A program made the translations under genes and the position numbers. Below the pieces are notes generated by a model that was not told the DNA's origin, ran no database searches, and worked only from the letters and a program-made list of their open reading frames with translations. Shown here piece after piece: positions 40,672 to 49,740 of a DNA stretch of 64,000 nt. Position 1 is the stretch's first letter. Every line of letters begins with the position of its first letter. The stretch covers positions 1,674,001 to 1,738,000 of the forward strand of contig CBDAUF010000002.1 in the NCBI GenBank assembly GCA_965200535.1, read 5' to 3'. Source of the DNA: MPNO01 sp965200535 (lineage in GTDB: Bacteria > Pseudomonadota > Alphaproteobacteria > MPNO01).

Positions 40672-41550
40672 TCAGGCGGCGGCGTCGAGGAACGAAGCAA
40701 CAATGTCCTGAAAGACGCCGGCGCCGTAGGCATAGCAGGCCGTCCCGACCTGTACGCCGGCCGCGCCCGCGCCGATATAGTCGAACACGTCGCGGCCCGA
40801 AAACACCCCGCCCACCCCGGTGACGGCGATGCGGTCCGGCAAGATCGTGCGCAACTGGATCACATGGCCGAGCGCCACCGGCTTGAGCGGTCGTCCTCCC
40901 AGGCCCGCGAGGCCGTTTCCGCCCATCGCCGGCTGCCCGCTGTCGTCGTAGGCAAACGCGTTGGGCAGGGTGTTGACGGCAACAACCTCCCCGATCCGCC
41001 CGGACGCGGCGACGACGGCGGCCAGCCGCTTGAGGAGTATCGGGTCGGCGGGCGCGAGCTTGACCGCCAGCGCGATGCGGCCGGGCGCCGCCGAAGCGGT
41101 CTCGCGGCAAATCGTCTCCGTCAGATCCGCATCGAGTGCGAATACAGGCTTCTGCTCGCAGCCGTCCCACACGTTCGGGCAACTCAGATTGACCTCGATC
41201 GTATCGATGTCGAACTCCGCAAGCCCGCCAACCAGTTTGCGGTAATCCTCGACCGAAAACCCGGCGACACTGACCCGCAAGCGCTTGCCGGCGGCGCGCA
41301 CGCGGGCGGCGATTTCCGGCATCCGCGCGCGGTACCAATCCAGCCCCGGATTGGGCAGGCCGAGCGCATTGAGCGATGCGCCGGTCGTATCGTCGATCCA
41401 GAAGGTGGTGCCCGAGTTGCCTTGCCGCGGCAGCGCCGTGATCGAGCCGAGGGTGACCTCGGTGATCGGAGCGGCACAGAACCTCTCGACATCGTCAAGG
41501 GTCTTGCACATCCCGGCCGCGTTCATGAGCTTCAGGTCATCCACCGCCAT
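40672..41550 (-). CDS. Dihydroorotate dehydrogenase family protein, class 1-like
   Basis: The protein has 292 residues. The active-site stretch EVNLSCPNVWDG carries Cys124, the catalytic base of class 1 (cytosolic) dihydroorotate dehydrogenases. Class 2 enzymes use serine and are the usual form in proteobacteria. AVKLAPADP near 165 and TGVGGVFSGRDVFDYIGAGA near 248 make up the FMN phosphate site. It oxidises dihydroorotate or a related dihydropyrimidine. It begins 23 bases after pyrB, in one operon. A role outside normal pyrimidine synthesis is possible. Confidence 0.78.
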   Translation of the reverse strand: MAVDDLKLMNAAGMCKTLDDVERFCAAPITEVTLGSITALPRQGNSGTTFWIDDTTGASLNALGLPNPGLDWYRARMPEIAARVRAAGKRLRVSVAGFSVEDYRKLVGGLAEFDIDTIEVNLSCPNVWDGCEQKPVFALDADLTETICRETASAAPGRIALAVKLAPADPILLKRLAAVVAASGRIGEVVAVNTLPNAFAYDDSGQPAMGGNGLAGLGGRPLKPVALGHVIQLRTILPDRIAVTGVGGVFSGRDVFDYIGAGAAGVQVGTACYAYGAGVFQDIVASFLDAAA

Positions 41551-41573
41551 TCGTCCTCCGCTCCGGCGGGTCC

Positions 41574-42584
41574 TCAGACATAGGCGCGCTCGCCCTGGCG
41601 GCGCTCGTGCGCGGCGTCGGGCGGTGCGAGCTCGCCGAACACCCAGAGCAAAACCGCCATACGGACGAAAAGCCCGTTCCGCGCCTGCTGGAAGTAACGC
41701 GACTGCGGCAATCGGTCGATCGCCTCCGGAAGTTCGCTGTTGCGCGGCAGCGGGTGTAGCACGATGGCGTTCGGGTGAAGCGCCGAGGCCAGCGTCTCGG
41801 TGAGCGCATACGATCCGCCGGGAAGTGCGACGTCGTGGCGCTCATTCTGCGTCCGGGTCATGTACATCACGTCGGACCCGGCGATCAGTTCGGGGGTGAG
41901 ACGGTCGTGTCTGGCGGTCGGCAGGCCATGATCCCGGACCCGCCTCTCGACGCCTTCCGGGATCTGCAGCGCCTCCGGAGCGACGAAGTTGATTTCGCCG
42001 GCGAAACCGGACGTCGTCCCGTCGAGGACTGCGGCGAGCCAGGCGAGCGAATGCACCGTCCGGCCCTTGAGCAGGTCGCCGACAAAAGTGATCCGCAGGT
42101 CCCGCCGGCCCGGAAACTGCTCGGCGATGGTGAACAGGTCGAGAAGCGCCTGGGTCGGATGCTCGCCGTCGCCGTCGCCGGCATTGATGATCGGCACGTC
42201 GCTCACCGCCGCTGCTCGCGCCGCCGCCCCCCTCTCCTTGTGGCGAAGGACGATGACGTCGCCGTAGCCGCTCTCGATCCGAATCGTGTCCTCGAGCGTC
42301 TCGCCCTTGATGGCGGAGGAAAATTCAGCCGCGTTTTCGGTGGTGATTACGGTGCCGCCGAGCCGCGCCATCGCCGCCTCGAAGGAATGGCGGGTCCGGG
42401 TCGAAGCCTCGTAGAACAGCGAGATCATCACATGGTCGCGCAGCGCGTTCCAATGCGGCGACCAGCGGACACGCGCCCCCCGGCCGCGCCCGGCATGCTG
42501 ACGTTTGGAGGAGGAGGCGGAACGAAAAACGGATTCGAGAAAGCTAGGTGTGAAGTCGCGCACTGTGACGACGTGGCGCAGCAT
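41574..42584 (-). CDS. pyrB: Aspartate carbamoyltransferase PyrB
   Basis: The protein has 336 residues. The carbamoyl-phosphate motif is YEASTRTRHSFEAAMARLGG near residue 58. HPTQALLDLFTIAEQF near 140 and VLHPLPRNSELPEAID near 275 complete the site. It joins carbamoyl phosphate and aspartate in pyrimidine synthesis. The ATG at 42584 gives the normal N-terminus; an upstream frame extends 13 codons further. It is divergent from the second molybdopterin oxidoreductase. pyrC, its usual alphaproteobacterial partner, is replaced here by a dihydroorotate dehydrogenase-like gene. Confidence 0.88.
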   Translation of the reverse strand: MLRHVVTVRDFTPSFLESVFRSASSSKRQHAGRGRGARVRWSPHWNALRDHVMISLFYEASTRTRHSFEAAMARLGGTVITTENAAEFSSAIKGETLEDTIRIESGYGDVIVLRHKERGAAARAAAVSDVPIINAGDGDGEHPTQALLDLFTIAEQFPGRRDLRITFVGDLLKGRTVHSLAWLAAVLDGTTSGFAGEINFVAPEALQIPEGVERRVRDHGLPTARHDRLTPELIAGSDVMYMTRTQNERHDVALPGGSYALTETLASALHPNAIVLHPLPRNSELPEAIDRLPQSRYFQQARNGLFVRMAVLLWVFGELAPPDAAHERRQGERAYV

Positions 42585-42721
42585 TCCGATCCGATGGGTC
42601 CAGCATTGCCCGATCGACTGCACCGGGAAGCTAGTAGCGCGCGGCGAATCGTCAAATTGAAAGCGTGAAACCCCGCGTTTCTGCTAACCTGCCGACGGAC
42701 CGGAGAGCGGGATGCCAAGCG

Positions 42722-44869
42722 ATGATCGTTCCGACCACCTGTTGGGAATGCAGCACCCGCTGCGGCGCGTTGGTGACCGTAAACGACGGCGGCGTCGAAC
42801 GGGTCGGCCCCAACCCCGACCATCCCGGCTCGAAGGGCGCGTTCTGCGTCAAGGGCATCCGCGGCGTGCGCGAACTCACCGACCACCCCGACCGGCTGGT
42901 CCGGCCGCTGCGGAGGCGCGGCCCCCGGGGATCCGGCCAATGGGAGCCGGTCGATTGGGAGACCGCGCTCGAGACAGTCGTCGATCGTCTGCTCGAAGTG
43001 CGGGGCGAGCACGGCCCGCTGTCGCTGATCGGTGCCGTCTCGTCCGCCTATTTCAGCCGCGGCGCCATGGTCGCGCTGCTGATGCGCGCGCTTGGCTCGC
43101 CCAACTGGATGATGAACCAGGATCTCTGCGGCGGTTGCCGGGCGCTGAGCGACAAGCTGACAGGCCTTGCCGCGGTGGGCGGCGAGGACATCGAGAACAC
43201 GCGCTGCGCCCTGATCGTCGGGCGCAATCCATCGGCTGCCGATGCGGCTCAGTGGATGGCCCTAAAACGCGCAGCGGCGAACGGCGCGCGGACGATCGTC
43301 ATCGATCCTGCGCGTACCCCTGCCGCGGCCCGCGCCGATCTCTGGCTCCGGCCCCGACCGGGAACCGACGCTGCCATCGCACTCGGCATGCTGCACGTCA
43401 TCATCGCCGAAGGCCTCTACGACGCCGACTTCGTCGCCCGCTGGTGCCACGGGTTCGACGCACTCAGGGAGCGTGCCGCGCGCTTCGCCCCGGCCGCGGC
43501 GGCGCAGCTTTCCGGTGTGGCGGCCGACGATATCGTTCGCGCTGCGCACATGTACGCGGACGGGCCGTCGGCATTCGTCAGCGGGCACGGAATCGACGCG
43601 TTCTCCGCCGGTGTCCAGACCTTTCGCGCGTTTCACGCCCTGGTCGCCATCAGCGGCAATCTCGACCGGGCGGGCGGCAACATCCGCGTCAAGCGGCCGA
43701 AGGGTTTCCGCAACTACATCGACCTGCTGCACGATCCGGCCTTTCGGCTGGCCCCCGAAGTCGAGGCAATGACCATAGGCCGCGACCGGTTTCCGCTGTG
43801 GGCGGGCCCGGAAGGCTGGCAGACGGCATGCCACAATCCCTCCGCCATCGCCGCGATGCTCGACGGAAAGCCCTATCCCGTGCGCGCGATGTATCTGAGC
43901 GGGGTCAACATCGCCGTCACCTATCCCGATACCGCGAAAACCATCGAGGCGCTCCGCGGGCTGGACTTCCTTTGCGTCGTGAGCCACACGATGACGCCGA
44001 CCGCGGCGCTCGCCGATATCGTTCTGCCCAAGACCACGGGGCTCGAGGAGGAAGAAATTTCCCTCGACATGGCTGGACCGTGCGTGAGCTACACGCGCCC
44101 GGTGGCCCCCGCCCGCGGCGCTGCGAAGTCCGATTTCGAGATTGCCGTCGATCTCGCCGGCCGCCTCGAGGCGCGCGGCATCGGGGCCCGGAAATTCATA
44201 CCGTGGCGGACCAAGCGGGAATTCAACGCTTTTCTGCTGGGCGATAACGATATCGACTTCCAGACGCTCGAGCGGGACGGGTATGCGCGCTTCAGCTACC
44301 GGCTCGGAGATTTCGAGGAGGCAGGCTTTCGGACGCCCACCGGCAAGATCGAACTCTATTCCGAAACCCTCGCCCGCCTCGGCCTCGACCCGCTGCCCGA
44401 TTTCGTGGCGCCCCGGTCGGAGAGATCGCCCCCCTCGGTCCGTTCCGAGTATCCGCTGATCCTGCTCACCGGCGCGCGCGAGAAAGCCTATCACCACTCC
44501 CGCTACCGCGATCACGCCTGGGCGCGGAAGATCGCCCCCTACCCCCGCCTTCAGGTCCATCCGGAGACCGCGTCCGCCCTCGATCTGGCGGCGGACGACT
44601 GGGTTGCCGTGGAGACCCCCGATGCCGATGGCACCTGCCTGCTGCGCGTATCGGTGACCGAGGACACCGCGCCGGGTGTGGTCCGCACCGGGATGGGCTG
44701 GTGGCTGCCGGAAGCGCCGGGACCCGAGCATGGCGCACTGTCGGTCAACATCAACGCGGCGATGTCCTACGGCGCACCCTGGGATCCGGTGACGGGTTCG
44801 GCGGATACGCGCGGCCTCCTCTGCCGAATCCGTCCGCTGCCAGCGGGAACCGAGCCGCCCATCGTCTAA
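42722..44869 (+). CDS. Molybdopterin-dependent oxidoreductase, DMSO reductase family
   Basis: The protein has 715 residues with no Tat signal. The N-terminal [4Fe-4S] motif is complete: Cys7, Cys10, Cys14 and Cys42 (CWECSTRC then FCVKG). NQDLCGGCRALSDKL near 136 is a likely molybdenum-ligand region. The C-terminal molybdopterin domain begins near SEYPLILLTGAREKAYHHS and ends in a pterin-binding tail. The family reduces or oxidises inorganic or organic substrates, including ring hydroxylation in transhydroxylases. No ferredoxin or membrane subunit lies next to it. It sits 19 bases before the ridA gene and leads the meta-pathway run. Confidence 0.82.
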   Translation: MIVPTTCWECSTRCGALVTVNDGGVERVGPNPDHPGSKGAFCVKGIRGVRELTDHPDRLVRPLRRRGPRGSGQWEPVDWETALETVVDRLLEVRGEHGPLSLIGAVSSAYFSRGAMVALLMRALGSPNWMMNQDLCGGCRALSDKLTGLAAVGGEDIENTRCALIVGRNPSAADAAQWMALKRAAANGARTIVIDPARTPAAARADLWLRPRPGTDAAIALGMLHVIIAEGLYDADFVARWCHGFDALRERAARFAPAAAAQLSGVAADDIVRAAHMYADGPSAFVSGHGIDAFSAGVQTFRAFHALVAISGNLDRAGGNIRVKRPKGFRNYIDLLHDPAFRLAPEVEAMTIGRDRFPLWAGPEGWQTACHNPSAIAAMLDGKPYPVRAMYLSGVNIAVTYPDTAKTIEALRGLDFLCVVSHTMTPTAALADIVLPKTTGLEEEEISLDMAGPCVSYTRPVAPARGAAKSDFEIAVDLAGRLEARGIGARKFIPWRTKREFNAFLLGDNDIDFQTLERDGYARFSYRLGDFEEAGFRTPTGKIELYSETLARLGLDPLPDFVAPRSERSPPSVRSEYPLILLTGAREKAYHHSRYRDHAWARKIAPYPRLQVHPETASALDLAADDWVAVETPDADGTCLLRVSVTEDTAPGVVRTGMGWWLPEAPGPEHGALSVNINAAMSYGAPWDPVTGSADTRGLLCRIRPLPAGTEPPIV

Positions 44870-44888
44870 CGCTCGAAAAGGATACGGC

Positions 44889-45362
44889 ATGACCGGGGAC
44901 GGACGGGTCGAACAACAGCTCGCAGCGATGGGGCTGGAGTTGCCCGAACCTTTCGACTATCCGAGCGCCAACCGGACGGGCTGCGTCGAGGCGGGAGCCC
45001 TGCTCTTCGTCTCCGGCCATCCGCCGCCTGCCGGGCTCGGCGCCGCGATGCGCGGCAAGGTGGACGCGGAGGTCTCCGAAGACGAAGCGTACGACACCGC
45101 GCGCAAGGTCGCGCTGAGCATCCTCGCCTCGGTCAAACGGCAAATCGGCTCGCTCGACCGGATACGGCGGGTGATCAAGGTGTACGGCATGGTCAACTCC
45201 TCGCCCGGTTTCGAGCGCCAATTTGCGGTGATCGACGGGGCTTCCGACCTCTTCTTCGCGCTTTTTCCCGAACCGCACGCGCGCACCGCGGTCGGGATGG
45301 CCGAGTTGCCGCGCGGATTTCCGATGGAGATCGAGGCGATCTTCGAAATCGGGGAAACCTGA
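44889..45362 (+). CDS. RidA family protein (YjgF/UK114)
   Basis: The protein has 157 residues, longer than E. coli RidA (128), with the layout of the RidA_2-like subgroup. HARTAVGMAELPRGFPMEIEA near residue 130 holds the conserved arginine and the following glutamate that form the enamine/imine site. RidA proteins hydrolyse reactive enamines; some, such as the NbaF-type, deaminate 2-aminomuconate. The position directly before a muconate-semialdehyde dehydrogenase fits that idea, but the subgroup is generic. AAAGGA precedes the ATG. Confidence 0.82.
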   Translation: MTGDGRVEQQLAAMGLELPEPFDYPSANRTGCVEAGALLFVSGHPPPAGLGAAMRGKVDAEVSEDEAYDTARKVALSILASVKRQIGSLDRIRRVIKVYGMVNSSPGFERQFAVIDGASDLFFALFPEPHARTAVGMAELPRGFPMEIEAIFEIGET

Positions 45363-45472
45363 AACGCCCGCCGCTGACCGGGGCGCCGTCGGCACGGAAA
45401 ATCGGCAAACCTTGTTTCGGGGCCGCCCCGTTCGAACTATTCTGCGGCCCGCAGCATCCGGGGAGGACGACG

Positions 45473-46951
45473 GTGCCGGACGACAACAAGGGCAACCTGC
45501 GCGAGTTGAGAAATTTCGTCGGCGGCGAATTCGTTGCCAGCGGCAACACCTTCGAGAACATTACGCCGGTGGACGGCAGTCTGATCTCTCTGGTTCATGA
45601 GGCGGATCGGGCCATCGTCGACCGCGCGGTCGAGGCTGCCCGCGACGCATATTACGGCGCATGGGGAAAGCTCACGACCGAACAGCGCTGCAACCTGCTG
45701 TACGCCGTCGCTGACGGGATAGAGGCCCGTTTCGACGAGTTCGTCGATGCCGAGTGCGCCGATACCGGCAAGCCGAAATCACTGGCAAGCCACCTCGATA
45801 TTCCCCGCGGCGCGGCCAACTTCCGGATCTTCGCGGATCTTACCAAATCCGTCGGCACCGAGGCCTACATGCAGGAGACGCCGGACGGGCGCGGTGCGGT
45901 CAACTATTCCGTCCGCCAGCCGCACGGCGTGGTCGGTGTCATCTCGCCGTGGAACCTGCCGCTCCTTCTCTCGACCTGGAAGCTCGCGCCGGCGATGGCG
46001 TCGGGGAACGCGGTCATTCTCAAGCCGTCGGAGGAAACGCCGACCACAGCCACCCTGCTTGCCGAGGTCATGAAGGCTGCCGGCGTCCCGGACGGCGCAT
46101 TCAACGTCGTGCACGGTTTCGGCCCCGATTCGGCGGGCGAGTTCATGACCCGCCATCCGGGTATTCACGCCATCACCTTCACCGGGGAGACCGCGACCGG
46201 GCGCGAGATCATGAAAGCGGCCTCGACCAACATCAAGGCGCTCTCCTTCGAGCTCGGCGGCAAAAATCCCGCCATCGTATTCGCCGACGCCGATTTCGAC
46301 GCGGCGATCGACGGCACGGCACGTTCCGTTTTCGCCAACACCGGCCAGGTTTGCCTGAGTTCCGAGCGCGTCTATGTGGAACGCCCGATTTTCGAGCGTT
46401 TTGTCGACGCCCTCAGGGCGCGCGGCGAATCGATGGTTATCGGCCGGCCCGAGGATACGCGGACACAGATGGGCCCGCTGATCTCGCACGAGCACCGGCG
46501 CAAGGTGACCTCCTACTACGACCTCGCCCGGGAACTCGGCGCGGAGACGGTCATCGGCGGCGGGGTTCCCGCCTTCGGCGACGAGCGCGACAACGGGGCA
46601 TATGTCGAACCGACGATCTTCACCGGACTGTCCGAGGAATCGCGGATCCAGAAGGAAGAGATCTTCGGGCCGGTCTGCCACATCGCCCCGTTCGACGACG
46701 AGGACGAGGCGGTCGCCATGGCCAACGACACCGAGTACGGGCTCGCCTCCGTGGTCTGGACCACCGACCTTTCGCGCGGACACCGGATCAGCCAGGCGAT
46801 GGAAGCCGGCATCAACTGGGTCAATTGCTGGTTCCTGCGCGACCTGCGCACGCCGTTCGGCGGCATGGGGCTCAGCGGCATCGGCCGCGAGGGCGGGCAG
46901 CACGCGCTCAACTTCTACTCCGAACAGAAGAATATTTGCGTCAAGCTGTAG
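45473..46951 (+). CDS. 2-hydroxymuconate (or 2-aminomuconate) semialdehyde dehydrogenase
   Basis: The protein has 492 residues and starts at a GTG with GGGGAGG upstream. The aldehyde dehydrogenase core is complete: SPWNLPLLLSTWKLAPAMA with Asn161, FELGGKNPAIVFADADF with Glu260, and FANTGQVCLSSERVYVE with nucleophile Cys294. It oxidises a muconate semialdehyde to the dicarboxylate with NAD. DmpC and the aminomuconate enzyme are too alike to separate by eye. It opens the lower-pathway genes and lies 110 bases after ridA. Confidence 0.85.
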   Translation: MPDDNKGNLRELRNFVGGEFVASGNTFENITPVDGSLISLVHEADRAIVDRAVEAARDAYYGAWGKLTTEQRCNLLYAVADGIEARFDEFVDAECADTGKPKSLASHLDIPRGAANFRIFADLTKSVGTEAYMQETPDGRGAVNYSVRQPHGVVGVISPWNLPLLLSTWKLAPAMASGNAVILKPSEETPTTATLLAEVMKAAGVPDGAFNVVHGFGPDSAGEFMTRHPGIHAITFTGETATGREIMKAASTNIKALSFELGGKNPAIVFADADFDAAIDGTARSVFANTGQVCLSSERVYVERPIFERFVDALRARGESMVIGRPEDTRTQMGPLISHEHRRKVTSYYDLARELGAETVIGGGVPAFGDERDNGAYVEPTIFTGLSEESRIQKEEIFGPVCHIAPFDDEDEAVAMANDTEYGLASVVWTTDLSRGHRISQAMEAGINWVNCWFLRDLRTPFGGMGLSGIGREGGQHALNFYSEQKNICVKL

Positions 46952-46961
46952 GGGATGCGGA

Positions 46962-47747
46962 ATGAGTGAAGACGCGATCGCGGCGGCTGCGGCCAATATC
47001 CGTCAGGCGTGGACAACGGGCGCGCCGATCGAGCCGGTGCGCAACGGCCTGCCCAAGGGCGATGTCGAGGCCGCCTACCGGGTGCAGCAAATCAATACCG
47101 ACCACTGGGTGAAGGACGGCCGCCGCATCGTCGGGCGCAAGATCGGCCTGACCGCCAAGGCGGTGCAGACGCAGCTGGGCGTGGACCAGCCGGACTACGG
47201 AATGCTGTTCGCCGACATGTGCATCGTCGACGGCGAGGAAATCTCGTCCGGGAGCGTGCTGCAGCCGCGCTGCGAGGCCGAGATTGCACTCATCCTGGAC
47301 GGCGCCCTCAACCACGAACAACTCACCCTCGTCGATGTGATCGAGTCCGTCGCCTACGCCTTGCCGGCGATCGAGGTGGTCGGTTCGCGCATCGCCGGAT
47401 GGAACATCGACATCGTCGATACGGTGGCCGACAACGCTTCGTCGGGGCTCTTCGTTCTCGGCACCCGGCCGGTGATGCTCGACGACCTCGACCTGCGCGA
47501 ATGCGGAATGGTGATGGAAAACCGGGGCGACCAGGTCTCCGTGGGCGCCGGCGTCGCCTGCCTCGGCAATCCGTTGAACGCGGCGCTCTGGCTCGCCCGC
47601 AAAATGGTCGAGGTGGACACCCCGCTCGAGGAGGGGGACGTGATCATGACCGGCGCGCTCGGGCCGATGGCGCCCGTCGCCCCCGGCGATGTGGTCGAGG
47701 CGCGGATCGAGGGCCTGGGCTCGGTACGCGCCGCCTTCGCCGCCTGA
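46962..47747 (+). CDS. 2-oxopent-4-enoate hydratase (MhpD/DmpE type)
   Basis: The protein has 261 residues. It shows IVGRKIGLTAKAVQTQLGVD near 46, CEAEIALILDGAL near 93, and a metal site of glutamates in the hydratase/decarboxylase fold. DNASSGLFVLGTRPV near 150 is family-typical. It adds water to 2-oxopent-4-enoate to give 4-hydroxy-2-oxovalerate. The protein clearly differs from the decarboxylase paralogue at 49741. It starts 10 bases after the dehydrogenase. The start ATG lies within AATGAG; a longer frame upstream is noise. Confidence 0.85.
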   Translation: MSEDAIAAAAANIRQAWTTGAPIEPVRNGLPKGDVEAAYRVQQINTDHWVKDGRRIVGRKIGLTAKAVQTQLGVDQPDYGMLFADMCIVDGEEISSGSVLQPRCEAEIALILDGALNHEQLTLVDVIESVAYALPAIEVVGSRIAGWNIDIVDTVADNASSGLFVLGTRPVMLDDLDLRECGMVMENRGDQVSVGAGVACLGNPLNAALWLARKMVEVDTPLEEGDVIMTGALGPMAPVAPGDVVEARIEGLGSVRAAFAA

Positions 47748-47758
47748 GGAGGAAGAAC

Positions 47759-48682
47759 ATGAAAACAGGGGTGGCGATCGTGGGTTCGGGCAACATCGGC
47801 ACCGACCTGATGATCAAGATCCTCGAGACCTCGGACACGCTGGAGATGCGGGTTCTGGTCGGCATCGACCCCGAGTCCGACGGCCTCGCCCGCGCCCGGT
47901 CGCGGGGCGTCGCGACAACGCACGAGGGAATCGAAGGCCTCGCCCGGATGGCCGAATGGACGGATATAGAGATCGTCTTCGATGCGACATCGGCCGGCGC
48001 CCATGCCGCCAACGCCGCCGTGTGCCGCGATCACGGCAAGACGATCATCGACCTTACCCCGGCTGCGATCGGCCCCTATGTGGTGCCGGTCGTCAACATG
48101 GACGAGCACCTGGATGCGCCCAACATCAACATGGTGTCCTGCGGCGGACAGGCGACGATCCCCATCGTGCACGCGGTCGACCGCGTGGCCAAAGTCCACT
48201 ACGGCGAGATCGTGGCGTCCATCTCCTCGAAATCCGCAGGACCCGGGACCCGCGCCAACATCGACGAATTTACCGAGACCACATCGAAGGGGATCGAGGT
48301 GGTGGGCGGCGCCGACCGCGGCAAGGCGATCATTGTCCTCAACCCTGCCGAACCGCCGCTGCTGATGCGCGACACCATCTACGTGCTGAGCGAGGACGGC
48401 GATACCGATGCGATCGTGAAGTCGATCGAGGACATGGTGGTCGAGGTCCAGGCCTACGTTCCCGGCTACAGGCTCAAGCAGGATGTTCAATTCGAACGTT
48501 TCGGTTCCAACAACCCGCTCCGCATCCCCGGGCTCGGGGAATTCACCGGTATCAAGTCCTCGATTTTTCTGGAGGTCGAGGGAGCCGGCCACTACCTGCC
48601 GACTTACGCCGGCAATCTCGACATCATGACCTCCGCCGCGCTCAAGACCGCCGAACGGCTGGTCGAGCGGCGCGCTGCCTGA
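47759..48682 (+). CDS. dmpF: Acetaldehyde dehydrogenase (acylating)
   Basis: The protein has 307 residues. The N-terminal Rossmann motif is AIVGSGNIGTDLMIKIL. The nucleophilic cysteine is in INMVSCGGQATIPIVHAV near 127. TIYVLSEDGDTDAIVKSIED and KSSIFLEVEGAGHYLPTYAG are typical. It turns acetaldehyde, channelled from the aldolase, into acetyl-CoA with NAD. GAGGAGGAA precedes the ATG. It works as a heterotetramer with the aldolase encoded next, 11 bases downstream. Confidence 0.95.
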   Translation: MKTGVAIVGSGNIGTDLMIKILETSDTLEMRVLVGIDPESDGLARARSRGVATTHEGIEGLARMAEWTDIEIVFDATSAGAHAANAAVCRDHGKTIIDLTPAAIGPYVVPVVNMDEHLDAPNINMVSCGGQATIPIVHAVDRVAKVHYGEIVASISSKSAGPGTRANIDEFTETTSKGIEVVGGADRGKAIIVLNPAEPPLLMRDTIYVLSEDGDTDAIVKSIEDMVVEVQAYVPGYRLKQDVQFERFGSNNPLRIPGLGEFTGIKSSIFLEVEGAGHYLPTYAGNLDIMTSAALKTAERLVERRAA

Positions 48683-48693
48683 GAGGAGCCGCA

Positions 48694-49737
48694 ATGGGTC
48701 TCGACACGGACAAGAAGATCTACATCCAGGACGTGACGCTGCGCGACGGGATGCACGCGATCCGTCACCAATATGGACTCCACCACGTGACGGCGATTTG
48801 CCGGGCGCTCGACGATGCAAAGGTCGATGCGATCGAGGTGAGCCACGGCGACGGCCTCGCCGGCATGTCGTTCAACTACGGCTTCGCCGCCCATTCGGAC
48901 ATCGAATATATCGAGGCGGCTGCGGATGCCGTGACCCACGCCAGGATCGCCACTCTGCTGATCCCCGGGATCGGCACAGTGACCGATCTCAAGGACGCCT
49001 ACGACGCCGGCGCCCGGTCGGTCCGCATTGCGACCCACTGCACCGAGGCAGACATTGCCAAGCAGCATATCGCGTTCGCGCGCGAGATCGGCATGGATGT
49101 TGCCGGGTTTCTGATGATGGCGCACATGATTCCCGCCGCCGAACTGGTCGAGCAGGCGAAGCTGATGGAGTCCTATGGCGCGCATTGCATCTATGTCACC
49201 GATTCCGGCGGGGCGCTTCTGATGGGCGATACCGCCGACCGTTTCGCCGCGTTCCGCGACGGCCTCAAGCCGGAGACGCAACTCGGCATCCACGCCCACC
49301 ACAATCTCAGCCTTGGCGTCGCCAACACGATCATCGCTCTGGAATACGGCGTCACGCGGGTCGATGCCTCGCTCGCCGGCATGGGCGCAGGCGCAGGCAA
49401 CACGCCGCTCGAAGTGTTTGTCGCCGTCGCAGACCGCGCCGGTCTCAACCACGGTTGCGACCTGTGGGCGTTGATGGACGCGGCGGAAGAGCTGGTCCGC
49501 CCCCTTCAGGACCGGCCGGTACGGGTCGACCGGGAGACGCTGTCGCTCGGCTACACCGGATCCTATTCGAGCTTCCTGCGCCACGCCGAAACCGCGTCGC
49601 AAACATATGGCATCGATACGCGGGATATCCTGGTGGAACTCGGCCGCAGGCGAATGGTCGGCGGCCAGGAGGACATGATCGTCGATGTCGCGCTTGACCT
49701 CGTGGCGGCGCGCGAAGCCGCAGGAAAGGAAGCCTGA
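48694..49737 (+). CDS. dmpG: 4-hydroxy-2-oxovalerate aldolase
   Basis: The protein has 347 residues. It opens with IYIQDVTLRDGMHAIRHQYG (residues 9-28), the TIM-barrel motif holding the metal aspartate and catalytic histidine. GAHCIYVTDSGGALLMGD near 162 and LGIHAHHNLSLGVANTI near 195 complete the metal site. It cleaves 4-hydroxy-2-oxovalerate to pyruvate and acetaldehyde. GAGAGGAG precedes the ATG. The decarboxylase follows 3 bases later. Confidence 0.95.
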   Translation: MGLDTDKKIYIQDVTLRDGMHAIRHQYGLHHVTAICRALDDAKVDAIEVSHGDGLAGMSFNYGFAAHSDIEYIEAAADAVTHARIATLLIPGIGTVTDLKDAYDAGARSVRIATHCTEADIAKQHIAFAREIGMDVAGFLMMAHMIPAAELVEQAKLMESYGAHCIYVTDSGGALLMGDTADRFAAFRDGLKPETQLGIHAHHNLSLGVANTIIALEYGVTRVDASLAGMGAGAGNTPLEVFVAVADRAGLNHGCDLWALMDAAEELVRPLQDRPVRVDRETLSLGYTGSYSSFLRHAETASQTYGIDTRDILVELGRRRMVGGQEDMIVDVALDLVAAREAAGKEA

Positions 49738-49740
49738 ACA

